Positions 37,943 through 49,884 of a DNA stretch of 64,000 nt are shown piece after piece. The notes beneath the pieces were generated by a model. That model saw only the letters and a program-made list of their open reading frames with translations. It ran no database searches and was not told the DNA's origin. The translations under genes were made by a program, and so were the position numbers. The DNA is from Filosporella fistucella (taxonomy: Eukaryota > Ascomycota > Leotiomycetes > Helotiales): assembly GCA_030077755.1 (NCBI GenBank), contig JAQJZZ010000004.1, positions 1,860,001 to 1,924,000 of the forward strand, written 5' to 3'. Every line of letters starts with the position of its first letter. Position 1 is the first letter of the stretch.

Positions 37943-39279
37943 TTAAGTAACATCTGGCATCAAATTTCTTGCAGTCATCGCCGTCTGCCCCTGCCCAGCC
38001 TCCAAACTCCTAAACGCAAGATAAACCTGCATCACCCCTGTGACCGAAGAGATCACCCCAAAAAGGACAGTCAGAACCAAAAACACAATCGCAATCCAGA
38101 ATGTATACCATTGCAATGGATTTCTACGATCAGCCCATATCTGTGTCCATCCTATTGGAGGGGAATGAAACATTTGATGCAGTTCCAGGAGTCGATTTCT
38201 CCAGTGGTCGAAATCAGCTAGACTCAATGGTCTAGGGTCTTCGAATGGTCCTTCGAGGTGGAATGTTTGGTCGTGTTGGAGCATGAAATTATCTGTGAGG
38301 GAATCCCAATGGGGGAATAACAGGTTGAGTGAGAGTAGCGTTTCTCTGAGAACTGATTCTGGTATTAGACTTCTGTGCTTCTTGTTAGTATATCTAATTT
38401 ATCTAAGTTCTTCTCTGTATTTTTTGGCTCCTTTTGCTTTCACATCCTCATTCCCGCCACAGATTATTGCTACTTTTTTGTGCCCTGACACACCCATGCT
38501 ATTGGCCGCGGCAGCCATTTCATTTTCTCTTGTTCTGGAACGTTGAATACTGAAAGGAAGAGACGTGACACTCACCTGATGCGGTCGCTAGATAACTTAT
38601 CTCCATCTGAATGTTCTTCTAATCGCATATGATCACATATAACTTGCTTAAACGAATATATCCGAAGTAGTCTCCGTCTCCTATCGAACCTCAGGTGATC
38701 GGCCAAACAAGGAGTCCATTCAATATCAATCCCACTTAGTCGGTTGATATTTGCTGCTGTGAAAGTATGGTCAAAATGAACAGTAGCAGTGAACATATTC
38801 AATGATAAGTCTGAGCCCCGGGGAAAGTTATTGGCGATGAAATCACCTAACGATGAATGGTCATTCCACCTAATTGTAGGTGTCCGTGGGGTTTGCAACC
38901 GGTCATCACGAACATTCATCGTCAGCCATACTCTCAGCGCAAAATCAATTGAGTGATTGATCGCTGAATCGTCTGTCTCCAAAAAGTGCTGTCGAAGCAA
39001 TCCTCGAATTTGTGGTCGGTGTGATGCACTTTCGTGCCAAAGTGTTCGTACAATGAGTAAGATGTCTTCGTGGGTTTTAGCGCTCATTCTTGAGGCTTGC
39101 CACATATCTTGCGAGAGACCCAGTCGTAGCCTTCGACATTCTGTAGCGTAGTATTGAAAGTAGGGCCGATAAAGAGCCACCTGAGTTGGTCTTATTTTCT
39201 TCCCCCAAAATTGTTCAACGATAGATATTTCACCATTGATGTCCGGCGGCTGCGCCAGAGAGTATTGAAGTGTCGCCAT
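37943..39279 (-). CDS. conserved fungal protein with C-terminal transmembrane helix
   Basis: Exons 38576-39279 and 37943-38372 (203-nt intron, GTGAGT donor) give 377 residues. Most of the protein is a globular, Arg/Trp-rich region (LGLSQDMWQASRM, NDHSSLGDFIANNFPRGS, FDRRRRLLRIYSF). I recall this pattern from uncharacterised fungal proteins, without a known function. A single strong hydrophobic helix spans about 325-348, leaving a short polar tail. The start is uncertain: the ATG at 39279 has a good context, while the frame stays open to an ATG at 39396, which would add 39 residues. Orientation is tail to tail with the secreted gene to its left. Confidence 0.75.
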
Positions 39280-40130
39280 GGATTTCTTAAATATGGAACA
39301 TTGCGACAAAGAAAGTGAATCACATTGGATCAAAATTGAAGTCCAAATCTCGAAAACAAATTCATCGTTCAGAGCTGAGTAATTGTAGCACAGCATTGAT
39401 TGGTTGGCTGTTCGAAATGCATGGCGGTTTTATCCTCGTGGCACAATATTCTGCCGGAAAATAAATTAAGTCCACACCCAGTACGCAAAGTAAGCCATTG
39501 AAAATTGAAACACTATGAAATGTGAATTACCGGCTTACCTGGTAAATAGCCTCTATTCTACCGCCGGTTCCACCAACCCGACTTGCATCCTCCCTGTTAA
39601 GTCCCTGCAGTAGGCACAGGCGTGGAGAATGAGGGGTAATAATCCACGAAAAAGAATTCCCAGAAAAGAGATCTGATGAGAATGGTCACTGGAAACAAAG
39701 GTTTTTCTTACCCTGGAGTTGAGCGGACAATCTCAAGGCAATAGTGAAATAGGATTGTGCCGAACGTCATATTTCCACAAAGTGCCATTATATAAAATCT
39801 AACGATTGACACAACATATATTGAGTCCGCTTTGGGGGCTTATTGACAATTTAAAGCAAAGAATTGATGCCGATGCACTGGCATGGGATTCATCTAGGTT
39901 CGATTTGCCGGGTGTCTCCAATTGAAAGTATACCCGCCAAACCAGATTATTCTGTTCAGGTGATGCCTTTTATCTCGATGGAGTATGAACTGAAGAATCT
40001 CAGACAATGGAGTAAGTTGAAACACCCATTTCATAATCTCATAATTTCAACCCATTTAGCATCAGATCTAGAATCCTAACTCCTGGAAGACATTTTGCAC
40101 CGGCATGTTAGCTCCGCTGACCCGAGAAAA
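39280..40130. other. intergenic, fusion gene promoter side
   Basis: About 850 bp. An open frame at 39864-40079 cannot be spliced in frame into the next gene by any site I could find. A short upstream ORF (40105-40176) overlaps the next gene's start. Confidence 0.45.
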
Positions 40131-43100
40131 ATGGCGATGGCGACTTCGCCCGAATTCTGTCAGGTTGAACCAGTAAATGACAAACTGGTGGGAGAAACAT
40201 GTATCGAAGAAATTGATTCGGATCTCGCACATGATATACCCTCCCAGCCCTATGAGCTCCTCAAATTATTGAAGGAGCGAGAATCGAACTCTATCAAGGA
40301 ACGACGAGCTTTGAACTACACTTTACCTGAGGAGCAGCCTTGGAGGAGACCATCACCACCAATAAGTCGAGTATCAACATCCTCGGAACATGAGGGTGGT
40401 ACGTGGACTTCTTCCAGACCTCAGAGTATCTTGACTCCATCATCGTCTGTGGATTCTTCTTCGGCCTCCATCCCATGTCGACGGTCTGATAGCTTCTTCA
40501 AGGAATCAACAAGCGAAACATGTGCGGATGTACAGAAAACGATCCCCTCGTTTGGTCAAGCCGGGACAATCTCTTCGACAGAAATTCCCGAGGTCCCAAA
40601 GATTCCTCAAGCAGTTGCAAAACCTCAGCCTCACGGGTGGAAAGATGCTCAGCAAATGGTCACAGACCGACAGCCCGCATCTCATGGCCATGATGAGCTT
40701 CCCATTAAATCTACGATATCCACACTAAACAAAGTTCCTGTCTCTCAACCGCCAAAGTCGTCAGAGGTCTGTTCTCCAAGTTGTGACAAAAGTCGAGAAT
40801 ATCCTTCACCAACATCTGGTACAATACAAACCCCAAAAGATGTCCCAGAGTACGAACTATCAATGTCAAAGAGAGCATATTCGTTTTCTTCAACCCCTAC
40901 CTCTGCTTTGAAGTCCATTCAGAAAGCTCCTTCCTTGCTTGTAAGGGCTTTTACTTTCCCAGAGCCGACGAAAAGCCTTCCCCTGGACTATCAGACTGTT
41001 GCTATCGACGATAAATACTTTGTGTCGACTGATATGCCAGTTCCAGCCGAAGCCAGAACTCTTTGGCAAGAAAGCCTGAAGCCACTCTTGGAGGATACTC
41101 TCTGTCGATCGGCAAGAGCAACCCGCGATAGTGACGCAGCTTTGGCCCTCGAATTGTACATGGCTGGCACCAGCCGCACTAAATTGAGAGCAGCTATCTT
41201 GATCACCTGTTGCAGCAGCAAAAGAAAAAAGCAACTCAAACGTGTTTTGGAAGATGTTAAATGGCTGAAAGATTGTGGATTACCTCACATCATCAGAATT
41301 GACAAGAGTTTTGGACACCGATCGGCTGGTTCCCATGTCACACATCCACTGATTGAAGCAAACTTGAGACCGAAGTTCTCAACTCTATGTGGTATAGCAG
41401 CAAAGGTCAGGAACAGTGAAGAAGACGGCGACAAGGCAGTAAAATTCACTATAGGAGGGCTTATTCGTGTTGGTGATCGATTTGCATATTTGACGGCTGG
41501 TCATCCATTCTGTCCCTCGATGGCCGATGAAGAGGACAGTTCTACAGACGAATATTCTGACTCGACAGGCTCAATGTTTGACGACTCAGACGGATACTTC
41601 ATGGAAAGCACATCAGAGGACGAGACTAATTTGGAAAATGGTGATTATAGAGAGACGACATTAGGAGGCTTAAGTGTCAAAGGCACCTCGAAACCACAAC
41701 ATTGCAAGGATGCGCATGGAATCTCCTACAAACCATTCTTGCATGGTGGGCTGGTGTCCCATTTTGAATCGCCCTATTTTACTCGAAGGCTGGAAAATCC
41801 TTACCTGTCTAAATCTACAGGCATGGATTGGGCACTGTTCTTGACTACGAAGTACCCATCCTTGTTGTTGCCAAACTCTGTTTGGTTCCCCGGAGAAGAT
41901 TTACCTACGCAAATTGATAGCTTTGTACCACGACAAGATCTCGACTCTGGGGAAGTTTGGGTTGCTACTGGACATGGGTTGAAGAAAGGCATAGTACATA
42001 CAATATCTGCATCTATATATCTTTGGGGTTCATTCCGGGAAGTGAGACAAATTTCTTTAGACCGCCCAATAGGTGAATGAAGCTTCAAAACTGTTTTAGG
42101 ATAATAGGTTAACTGACACCAGAACACGGGGATTCGGGATCTTGGGTTCTTCGCAACAAAAGGCTGTGCGGTTACATCGTTGCTGGCAGAGACTTTGTAC
42201 CGTGGGCGTATATGGTTCTCATCGATGATATTTTCCAGGATATCCATGCATACTTCCCAAATGCGATAAGTATCTCACTGCCATCGAGTGAGCAAGTCGC
42301 GTCATTCAGAACTACATTGGAACAAGTGCTAGAGGGCAAAAACGAGATTAAATCCGACACAAGCTCATTGACTGAGCTACCTATGGGAGAGAAAATTGAG
42401 AACGAGATATACCCTTTTGGCATCGATATGTCTTCGAAAGTTACAGAAATAACGAGTGCGAATGTACGCCGGCCGTACAACCTCGGTCCCACAACAGATG
42501 AAAAGGCTCAACGTTTCCCACAAACTACCAATGGGACGCCAACACACAAATATCTCAGCGATTGGAGACAATGGCTCGTGACTGGAGCACTCATGATTTC
42601 AATGTTCTTGGCGGTAAGTTAAAGCTTTAAACCCGCTCTCTTTCAATTTGTACAAGCTCACATTGTTCGTAGAATGACAGCGGCATCTCAACAGCAGTTC
42701 CCGCAATCATCGACGACCTAAAGTCCATGGGCGACATGGGACTGTACTATAGCTCGTGAGTAACAATATTCAGAGGGTAGGGAATACTAGAGGTTCAATA
42801 GAATTAATACGTCTTCAGATATCTTCTTGCCCGCGCATTTGGACAACTTGCATTCAGCTGGCTGAATGCGAAATACTACCCGAACAGGAATTTCCTAGTC
42901 GCTCTAGTTCTCATTATCATGAGCTCTCCCGCAGTCACTTCAACAGTTGCCCGCAACGAGGGTGCTTCTACATTTCTAATAATTGTCCGAGCTGTGAAAG
43001 GACTTGGCTCCGCTGGAATTGTCTCCTGCTATCCGGATATTCTTGACAACTGTGTGCCTCCATCGCAAAGACTTCGCAAACAGTACTTCGTTAATTTCAG

Positions 43101-44368
43101 CATCAGTCTATCGTTGGTTGTAAACCCGGTAATCGCGGGTATTTTGACAGACAGCTTCAATTGGCGATGGAGCATTTATGTGGATGTGCTCTACGCAGTT
43201 TTACCCTTCCTCATAATCTCGTGTTTGGGTAACGCCTGCAGACCAGCCCACCCTATGAGAATCACTATCAAAATCTGGCATTACATGTCCATAGGACTTT
43301 TTATAGCTGGCGCAGTGTCTCTTACTCTCTTATTGAACTGGGTAGGCCTGGAACATGCCCTAGGCTCCACCTCGATACACATTCTGCTGGGGTTAAGCGC
43401 TGGGCTCGGGATTACCTCGATATTCTGTATATCCCTCCTATTGAGAAATACATATCGGGGAACAGATTCTGCGATGTTGTTTTTGAATACCTCAAGTCCT
43501 GCTGGCTTATTCTCGATGACACTCTGCAGTATATTCTTGAACTCGGGATTTCAGATATCAGTTTATTTCGTGAGTTGTCAAGGTTTATATCAGGCTAGGA
43601 AACTGACTCAAGCTATAGTTACCTATGTGGTTCCAAGCAGTGAAAAATGCATCTCCATCTGTGTCTGGTGCTATGATCCAGGCATGCATTTTGACTTTCG
43701 TCCTTTCCGGTCTCTTGGGTTACACTCCATTTGTAGCAGGTCGGAAAATGGCTTCCTCAAGCTTGCTCCTTTCCACTACTTTAGCATCGCTTGGGGCAGC
43801 GTTTATGTCCTGGGTCACAGCTGAAGCAGAGGTAGGATCAAGTGTAGGAGGACAAATCGTATTTGGAATTGGGGCTGGAATGGGGTGTGGCGTCACGTTT
43901 GTCAGAATCAGAACAGCTCTTTCGGCATCCAGATATCGAACAATGTCCCTCGGAATGATCGCATTTTCAGAAGACATATCATCAGCAGTTCTAGTTTCTG
44001 CCGCTCAGTCTATATTTGCCCACAGCATCTTGGCAGGGAGGATGAAGATTGAAGGTATCTCAAAAAGTGACATACTCAACAATGGCTTGTTCAGTGCTGT
44101 GTCAGCAGGGCACCAGCACCGTAACGAGATCCTTCACATCTACAACAAGAGCTTTATCAATGTGCTCTATCTTGTAGTCGGCCTTGTAGCATTTAGTGTT
44201 GTTGGAGTGGCTATGTTGGCATGGCCGAGCACCAAGGAGATTGCGTGGTTGGACAGAGGGCTAGAAACAGATGCATTTCAAGCTTCCGACAATGATGAGA
44301 ACCATGGCGTAATAGTTCCAGTTTCACCTAATGAGATGGCCGAAGCAAGAAACGTTGGCACAGCTTGA
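40131..44368 (+). CDS. trypsin-like serine protease domain fused to MFS transporter
   Basis: Exons 40131-42072, 42123-42613, 42673-42755, 42819-43569 and 43619-44368 give one frame of 1,338 residues. Residues 1-300 are Ser/Pro-rich and disordered. A protease-like fold follows with a visible triad: H458 in LTAGHPF, D566 in GMDWALF, S652 in HGDSGSWV. After a polar linker of about 110 residues the MFS part begins near 795 (WLVTGALMISMFLA). It shows about a dozen hydrophobic helices, RAVKGLGSAGI and FNWRWSIY, resembling the 14-helix DHA2 drug-efflux group but with diverged motif A. Exon 2 carries both the GDSG motif and the first transporter helix with no stop between them. The alternative is two overlapping genes, with a transporter starting at 42383. 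The start at 40131 is the first in-frame ATG after a stop at 40077. Confidence 0.72.
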
Positions 44369-44655
44369 GAAAAATGCTATCAAGAGACTGTGTCAGGCTG
44401 AATACGGGGTCGCTCCCCCCTTTCGTTAAGCGAGTGGCAAGTAGCTTTAATTTTTGGTGAGATAATGAATATCGAAACATGGCAACGGATCACGCTTATA
44501 ATTGGAACTGCACTCGCTCACATATTGGATATTATCAATGAATATATGAAAACCTGGGTAAGCCCAGAAAGTATATAATTGGCCTTCAACTCTGCGAAGA
44601 AGGACACAGTTTGAGCTCACCCAGGCCAGCTTGCCCTGCAAGTAGCAGGAACCTC
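44369..44655. other. convergent intergenic region
   Basis: 287 bp between two stop codons; nothing recognised. Confidence 0.5.
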
Positions 44656-46305
44656 CTACTTAAGCTGTACAAACGCCGGTATAAGGATTGTAATAGCAGC
44701 TGGGTCATTGAAATTTGTCCCTGTTCCCGTGCCAACCTTGATGAAGCCAGGCTTAACAACAAATCTGATCTTTCCCTCTTCTTTTCCCTCCTCTTCCACA
44801 TCATTAGCCAAGTATTCATTATCCTCTTTCTTCTCACGGCCATCTTTGATACAAGGGACGTGCCATTTGAATATGGCCCTTTGGCCCATCAGAGTGCGTT
44901 TGAAGGCTCTCGCATCCTTGATAACGGCTACAATAGCCTGGTGTGATTTTTCGATATTTTTATATCCGAGTTTGTTTACGAGCATGTCTTCGAGTTCATT
45001 TTCGAGTGGATGCTTTGCAGTAGAATGTGGCGCCTCTGAAGACAACTTTCTGTTCAGATATTGGGCGGTAGAAGATCGCCATTTTGCGGAATCTTCTGTC
45101 TCTGTAACAGAACCTTTGTCCTCTTGGTCTTTCACTAGAATCAGCACTCTCCTGATACTCGAGAGGAGAATACCTACTTCCAAAGAGTTGGTGGTAGATA
45201 TCATCAATCTTCTCAGCCGTTTCTCCATCGAAACAAGCAAAGTTCTGATCGAAAATCTTATCAACCAGAAATTTCCACACGAGACTTGTGAGAACAGCTC
45301 TTCGGGACCTCTTGTCCGAGAATTTCACAGGTGTAATGAAGGGCTCCCAGAGGATTTCTTTCGGCCATTGTTCTGGCTTGGTTTTGGAGGGAACAATATC
45401 ATGCAAGGACTTAGTAACTTGAACAATCCCTTTGTCCAAGGATTTGTACAGTTTTTTGAGATCGTTGTCAACGACTGGTTGGAATCGATCTGTCTTAGCT
45501 AGGGACTCCGTTTGAACCATTTCAAGTTTGTCTTTCTGGTCTTTCAACTCCTCCACTACACGTTGAAGCTTAATCTCGAGGAGAGGGTAGTGATGCAATA
45601 GCGAGCAGTACTCATCGAATTGGTCATTAGAGATGAGATTTCCCCTTACATCAGACTCGACTCTAGCATCCTGACGCGATGAGGATGACTTGGAGGGAGA
45701 ATGATTGTTCCTCTGGTAATAAAAGTTAGCCACTCTGTACAAATACTCATCTAAGTAATCTAGATCAGTACCCTTGCATGATAGCGGTGATCGTGCCTGT
45801 CTGATTCCTCCTGTGCTGCTCGTGGTATTGCGTTATGACTCTTCGATGATTTCGAAGGTGAAGCATATCTGCTCTCGTGGCCGTGAAGAGAATCATCACG
45901 TTCAGGCTGTCCAATCAGTTTCTAAGCTACTTCAAGTAAAGATGACGCTTTACCTGGTTATCAGTACGGTTTCCTCGAGATTTCTTGTAAAAGTCCTCGG
46001 GCATCCCTTCTTCACATGCCGAAGTGCCGTTATTGACGTGGTCCTTCTCTACGCTATTTCCTTGTCGATGTTTGTCGTTAGCGGTGTGAACGATTTCCTC
46101 TTCCTCGGGATATCTGCCAGGAACCTCAGTTTGTCGATCCTTAGTCCGGCTCTCTTTAGCTTGTTCCTATGATATTTAACGTCAGAAATATCTGATAAAT
46201 GTGTTGCACCCAAAGACTCGCCTTTGACCGCCCATGTTGGTAATCGCGAGGACCTCCTGGGCGATTGGAACTATCGGTTTTCGCAGAATCCTGACTTGTA
46301 ACCAT
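44656..46305 (-). CDS. coiled-coil fungal protein, apparent 1-nt frameshift
   Basis: Exons on the minus strand are about 46222-46305, 45954-46166, 45178-45906 and 44656-45134, giving roughly 500 residues if read through a frame change. Introns are 47 nt (45907-45953) and 43 nt (45135-45177); the first (46167-46221) appears to be GC-AG. The product is hydrophilic at the N-terminus (Ser/Lys/His-rich). It then has a coiled coil (LKDQKDKLEMVQTESL) and a helical domain with ILWEPFITPV and AVLTSLVWKFLVDKIF. The shape recalls uncharacterised fungal proteins with a conserved C-terminal helical domain. At 45771-45773 the frame of RHDHRYHA stops, while the next frame (GTDLDYLDEYLYRVANFYY) continues; one extra base would join them. 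It is divergent from the Hsp70-like gene. The gene may be broken or the base may be a sequence error. Confidence 0.62.
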
Positions 46306-46738
46306 TTTCAACAAGGTATGGTTCACTCAAAGATGCGATATTAAATTGGAAGCTCTGTGAGAGATTTGAGTCCAGGTAAATTGAAAATCCGATCGGCCCC
46401 TGGCATTGTCAGATGTGGGGGGCTTGTTGCAGAGCTGAAGACAGTCCAGCGTGGCGCACGGCTGGGGTGGAAACGCCCCCAATAAATTGAAACAACGCCA
46501 CGGCGTGAAGAATACTGTTGCTCCAAAGTTTCTTTTGCCCCTGAACCTCTGATGTGCGGTTCGCCCGGGCAGAAACTCAAGTCCAAGACATGTTCAATCC
46601 GATCTCACCGCGCTCGTTCAAGTCTGCCTTGGCTTATCCTTTGACTTTTGAGGTTTTTCGAATAAGAAGACTTGCATTTCCCTAGGACGTATCTTGACAT
46701 CTTTTTTGAAATTGAAACCAAAAATAATTACGCACACA
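46306..46738. promoter_or_regulatory. divergent promoter region coiled-coil gene / Hsp70-like gene
   Basis: 433 bp between the two start codons. Contains G/C-rich stretches near 46400-46570. I see no clear TATA box and no consecutive nGAAn heat-shock elements. Confidence 0.45.
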
Positions 46739-48910
46739 ATGGTTAGATTTATCATTGGGTTGGACTTCGGCACCACGTACAGGTAAGAAGCTCCTCGGTG
46801 CGTTGATTAGATCATTCCAAATTGCTAATGACCAGCTCAGTGGTGTCGCATACACTGAAGTATCAGATAAGGGCGGAAGCTCTGAAATCATGCTTATGAC
46901 TGCGTGGCCAGGAAGAGGAGGAGCAGGAAATGCAGAGAAAATTCCGAGTCGCATATCTTACGGTCCTCCACCACAAGTCGAGATGAAGTGGGGGAATCTG
47001 ATTCGACCCAATGATAAGGCCAAAGTCCATTCATTGATGAAGCTGAAGCTTGACAAGGATCCCGCAAAGAATAAGATGCTCAGACGTCTCTTGATATTGT
47101 TGTCGAATGATATAAATATTGGGAATCTGAATTTGGATCCTGATTCCGACGAGGAAGACGAAGGGCCCCCAGACTACCCAGGAAAAGATCCAGTGGACAT
47201 GGTTGCAGATTATTTGGGAGAGATTCGAGAACACTGCGAAGTGGAATGGAAGAAGCAGTATGGTGATGCCATTTTCGCAACCCTGGACAAAGAAATTGTG
47301 GTCACCGTTCCGGCTGTTTGGAAAGAATCAGCCAAAGATGCAACAATACAGGCAGTGAAAAAGGCAGGTTTCGTTACAGCTGCCGGGACGGGAGACTCGA
47401 AGATTCGTATGGTCACAGAGCCTGAAGCTGCAGCAATATTTTGCCTCAAAGAGATGACCGAAGGTGCTCAAAAGGATGATGTCAAGGTAAACATGATCTG
47501 AATACAATCGAAGCTCATTGGACTAATCCTTTGCAAGGTTGGCGATGCCTTTGTTCTTTGCGATGCTGGTGGTGGCACTGTCGATTTGATTTCTTACAAA
47601 GTCACACAAACATACCCTACATTTCGAATTGAGGAGGCAGCAGTTGGATCTGGCGCCAAATGTGGAGCAACTTTTGTTGAAGAAGTAAGAATCTCTCTCG
47701 TCGCAAACTCGACCTCGTAAGCTGATTGATCGCCAGGAATTTCTCAAGTGGTTGCAAAAATGGATTGGACCGGCTGCATTTGGGAAAATCCCGAGAGAGA
47801 AAATGATGCATGGCAGCAAGTTGATCAACGAATTTGAGACTGCTAAAATGGACTTCAGTGGAGTAGAAGATGGAAATCCTGTTACGCTACCCAGGGAGTG
47901 CGGGATCTCAGATGATGAAGCTCTGGGCATTGACGACCAGATCTTGTCACTCTCGAAGTACAATTTTCGCCGGGATATTGAATGAAAGTCTGCTAATGTT
48001 TGATAGAGAACAGATGAAAGCGGTGATGGATCCATGCGTGAATCGTACATTGGAGTTAGTTGATGGTCAAGTCGCATCGTTGATTCAGAATGGTCATTCT
48101 AAGCCGAAGGTAATTATCCAAACCTTCATGCTACTGCTTACTGATCCCTGCAGATGGTCATTGTGGTGGGAGGCTTCGGCAGAAACAATTATCTGTTCAA
48201 TAGAATCTCTGAGTACTGCCAGGAACGTGGTATCCTGACAAGAAGACCCAAAGCCCCGTGAGTTACATATAAACCACCACATTTGCCTTGCTGACATCTT
48301 CGAAGATGGTCTGCTGTGGTCCGTGGAGCAGTATGCAGAGGCCTCGAGGGCATACAAGGTGGCTTGGTAGCAGTCCGTCTGTCTCGTAAACATTATGGAA
48401 CTTACGCCAGCGAGCCATATAGAGCCGGATTTCATCACCCTGATGATTTGTATACCGACGAGCTTACTGGAACCAAGTATGCGAAGGCTCAAATGACTTG
48501 GTTGGTAGACAAAGGAGAACGCTTGCCTGAAAGTTACCCTAAGAAAGTTTCTCTCTGTGTGTCTAGGAGTTTCAAGAAGGGAGAATCGCGCGAGATTGGT
48601 GGAGTACTTGTCGGGTGTGATGAAGACAAGCCACCTCAACGGTACAAAGATGACGGTAAAGAGCTCCATCCCAGCTTTGGACAATGACAAACTAACGATT
48701 AAAGCTGCCTACAATATTTGCCGAGTATCAGCAGACTTAAACAGCTTCCCAGACTCTAAGTTTGCAAGGACACGGAGTGGAATTACTGGAGAAGAGTATT
48801 TTGTGGCTGAATTGAAACTGGAAGCTACCTTCAGTGGTGGTGATATCACTTGGAAGATCATCTTCGATCGTCAAGACCATGGTAGCGCTACAGTATCGTA
48901 CGATAAATAA
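46739..48910 (+). CDS. Hsp70-like ATPase (fungal non-canonical actin-fold family)
   Basis: Eight exons: 46739-46782, 46841-47486, 47538-47684, 47737-47957, 48007-48109, 48154-48257, 48306-48655 and 48705-48910, giving 606 residues. The actin/Hsp70 ATPase motifs are all visible: phosphate 1 GLDFGTTYSG at 7-16, phosphate 2 DAGGGTVD at 239-246, and the adenosine motif VVGGFG at 391-396, with WSAVVRGAV after it. It lacks the canonical Hsp70 peptide-binding domain and EEVD tail. Such proteins are expanded in filamentous ascomycetes and are often annotated as Hsp70-like with unknown clients. It is divergent from a coiled-coil gene and sits near the protease-MFS gene. Exon borders are supported by the conserved frame at each junction and by CTAAT-like branch sites. 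Confidence 0.88.
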
Positions 48911-49884
48911 AGAAAACTAATTTTGTGGGAGAACGAGTTGGCGGTACAATTTGTGGGGAAGGTGCAGATAAGGTCAGGAGGTTGATAGTGCTAAAAGACT
49001 TTGAAACGAGATTGCACAATTGGTAATACAATGGACATATAGAATATCCCTTGATCCTGGCGACATATAGACAGATATTGGACATGTTTGAGGCTGTGAG
49101 GATTGTGGAGATCCAATTAGGGATGAACATGAAGGCTTGCAGATCCGCTCGCTTAATCCAGGGGGCACTCCAGCAGGCGGAAGGGAAGAAATACGACATT
49201 AACCCTGTGAGTGGAGAGGTTTGCACCACATAAAAAAAAAAGCATTTCAGCTTGGCGTTTGTGGCATTATTGGAGTGCTCGTGCACCAGAGCTGGCTTAT
49301 CTCAAGAGAGGCAATTGGACATGGGTGTGAACTTCGCAGCGGAGAATCCCATCGGCTTTCGAACCATCCTTTTCAAGGGCGTCACGCCTCAAAAATCCAC
49401 CTCTTTTTTGCTCAAACATCCCGCACTTTGCTTCTGGGAGCCTTGTTTAAGAGCCTAGCAGAACAACGTGTTACACATCACATCATCTTGAGACCAGATT
49501 CAGAAATTGCTTTTTACATGCATACAGTGGCGAGTCTTGGCATGCCAGAATGAGAAGATCAAAAAGCCACCTCATATAAAATCCCGCTTAGGTTTCACAG
49601 AGCCTCATATTGCTCACGGGGCTGAATTCTGTGTTTTTCCAAGACTTCGGGGTCCCCGTTCTTCGATGAACCTGCCCGCTCGCCAATGCGAAGGTTTTCA
49701 AATCTTTGTTCTAACTTCCCACCTGTTGATGATAACACAGCAGATCTTTACAAGCATTCTTGTCTGGTCGAAATATACAAAATGCACCAAAGAATTCTTT
49801 TTCTTACAGCCTTTTGAATGTGGCCTCGTTTTGACGAGAAGATAGAGAAGCGACAGCCTCCTGAATATATTGTTTGTGTTTACC
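48911..49884. other. intergenic
   Basis: About 970 bp without a supported gene; short open frames on both strands look random. An A run lies at 49235-49242. Confidence 0.5.

Noticed and set aside
39864..40079. 71-codon frame as a first exon of the protease-MFS gene
   Set aside because: Every donor/acceptor pair I tried leads into the in-frame stop at 40077 or another stop.
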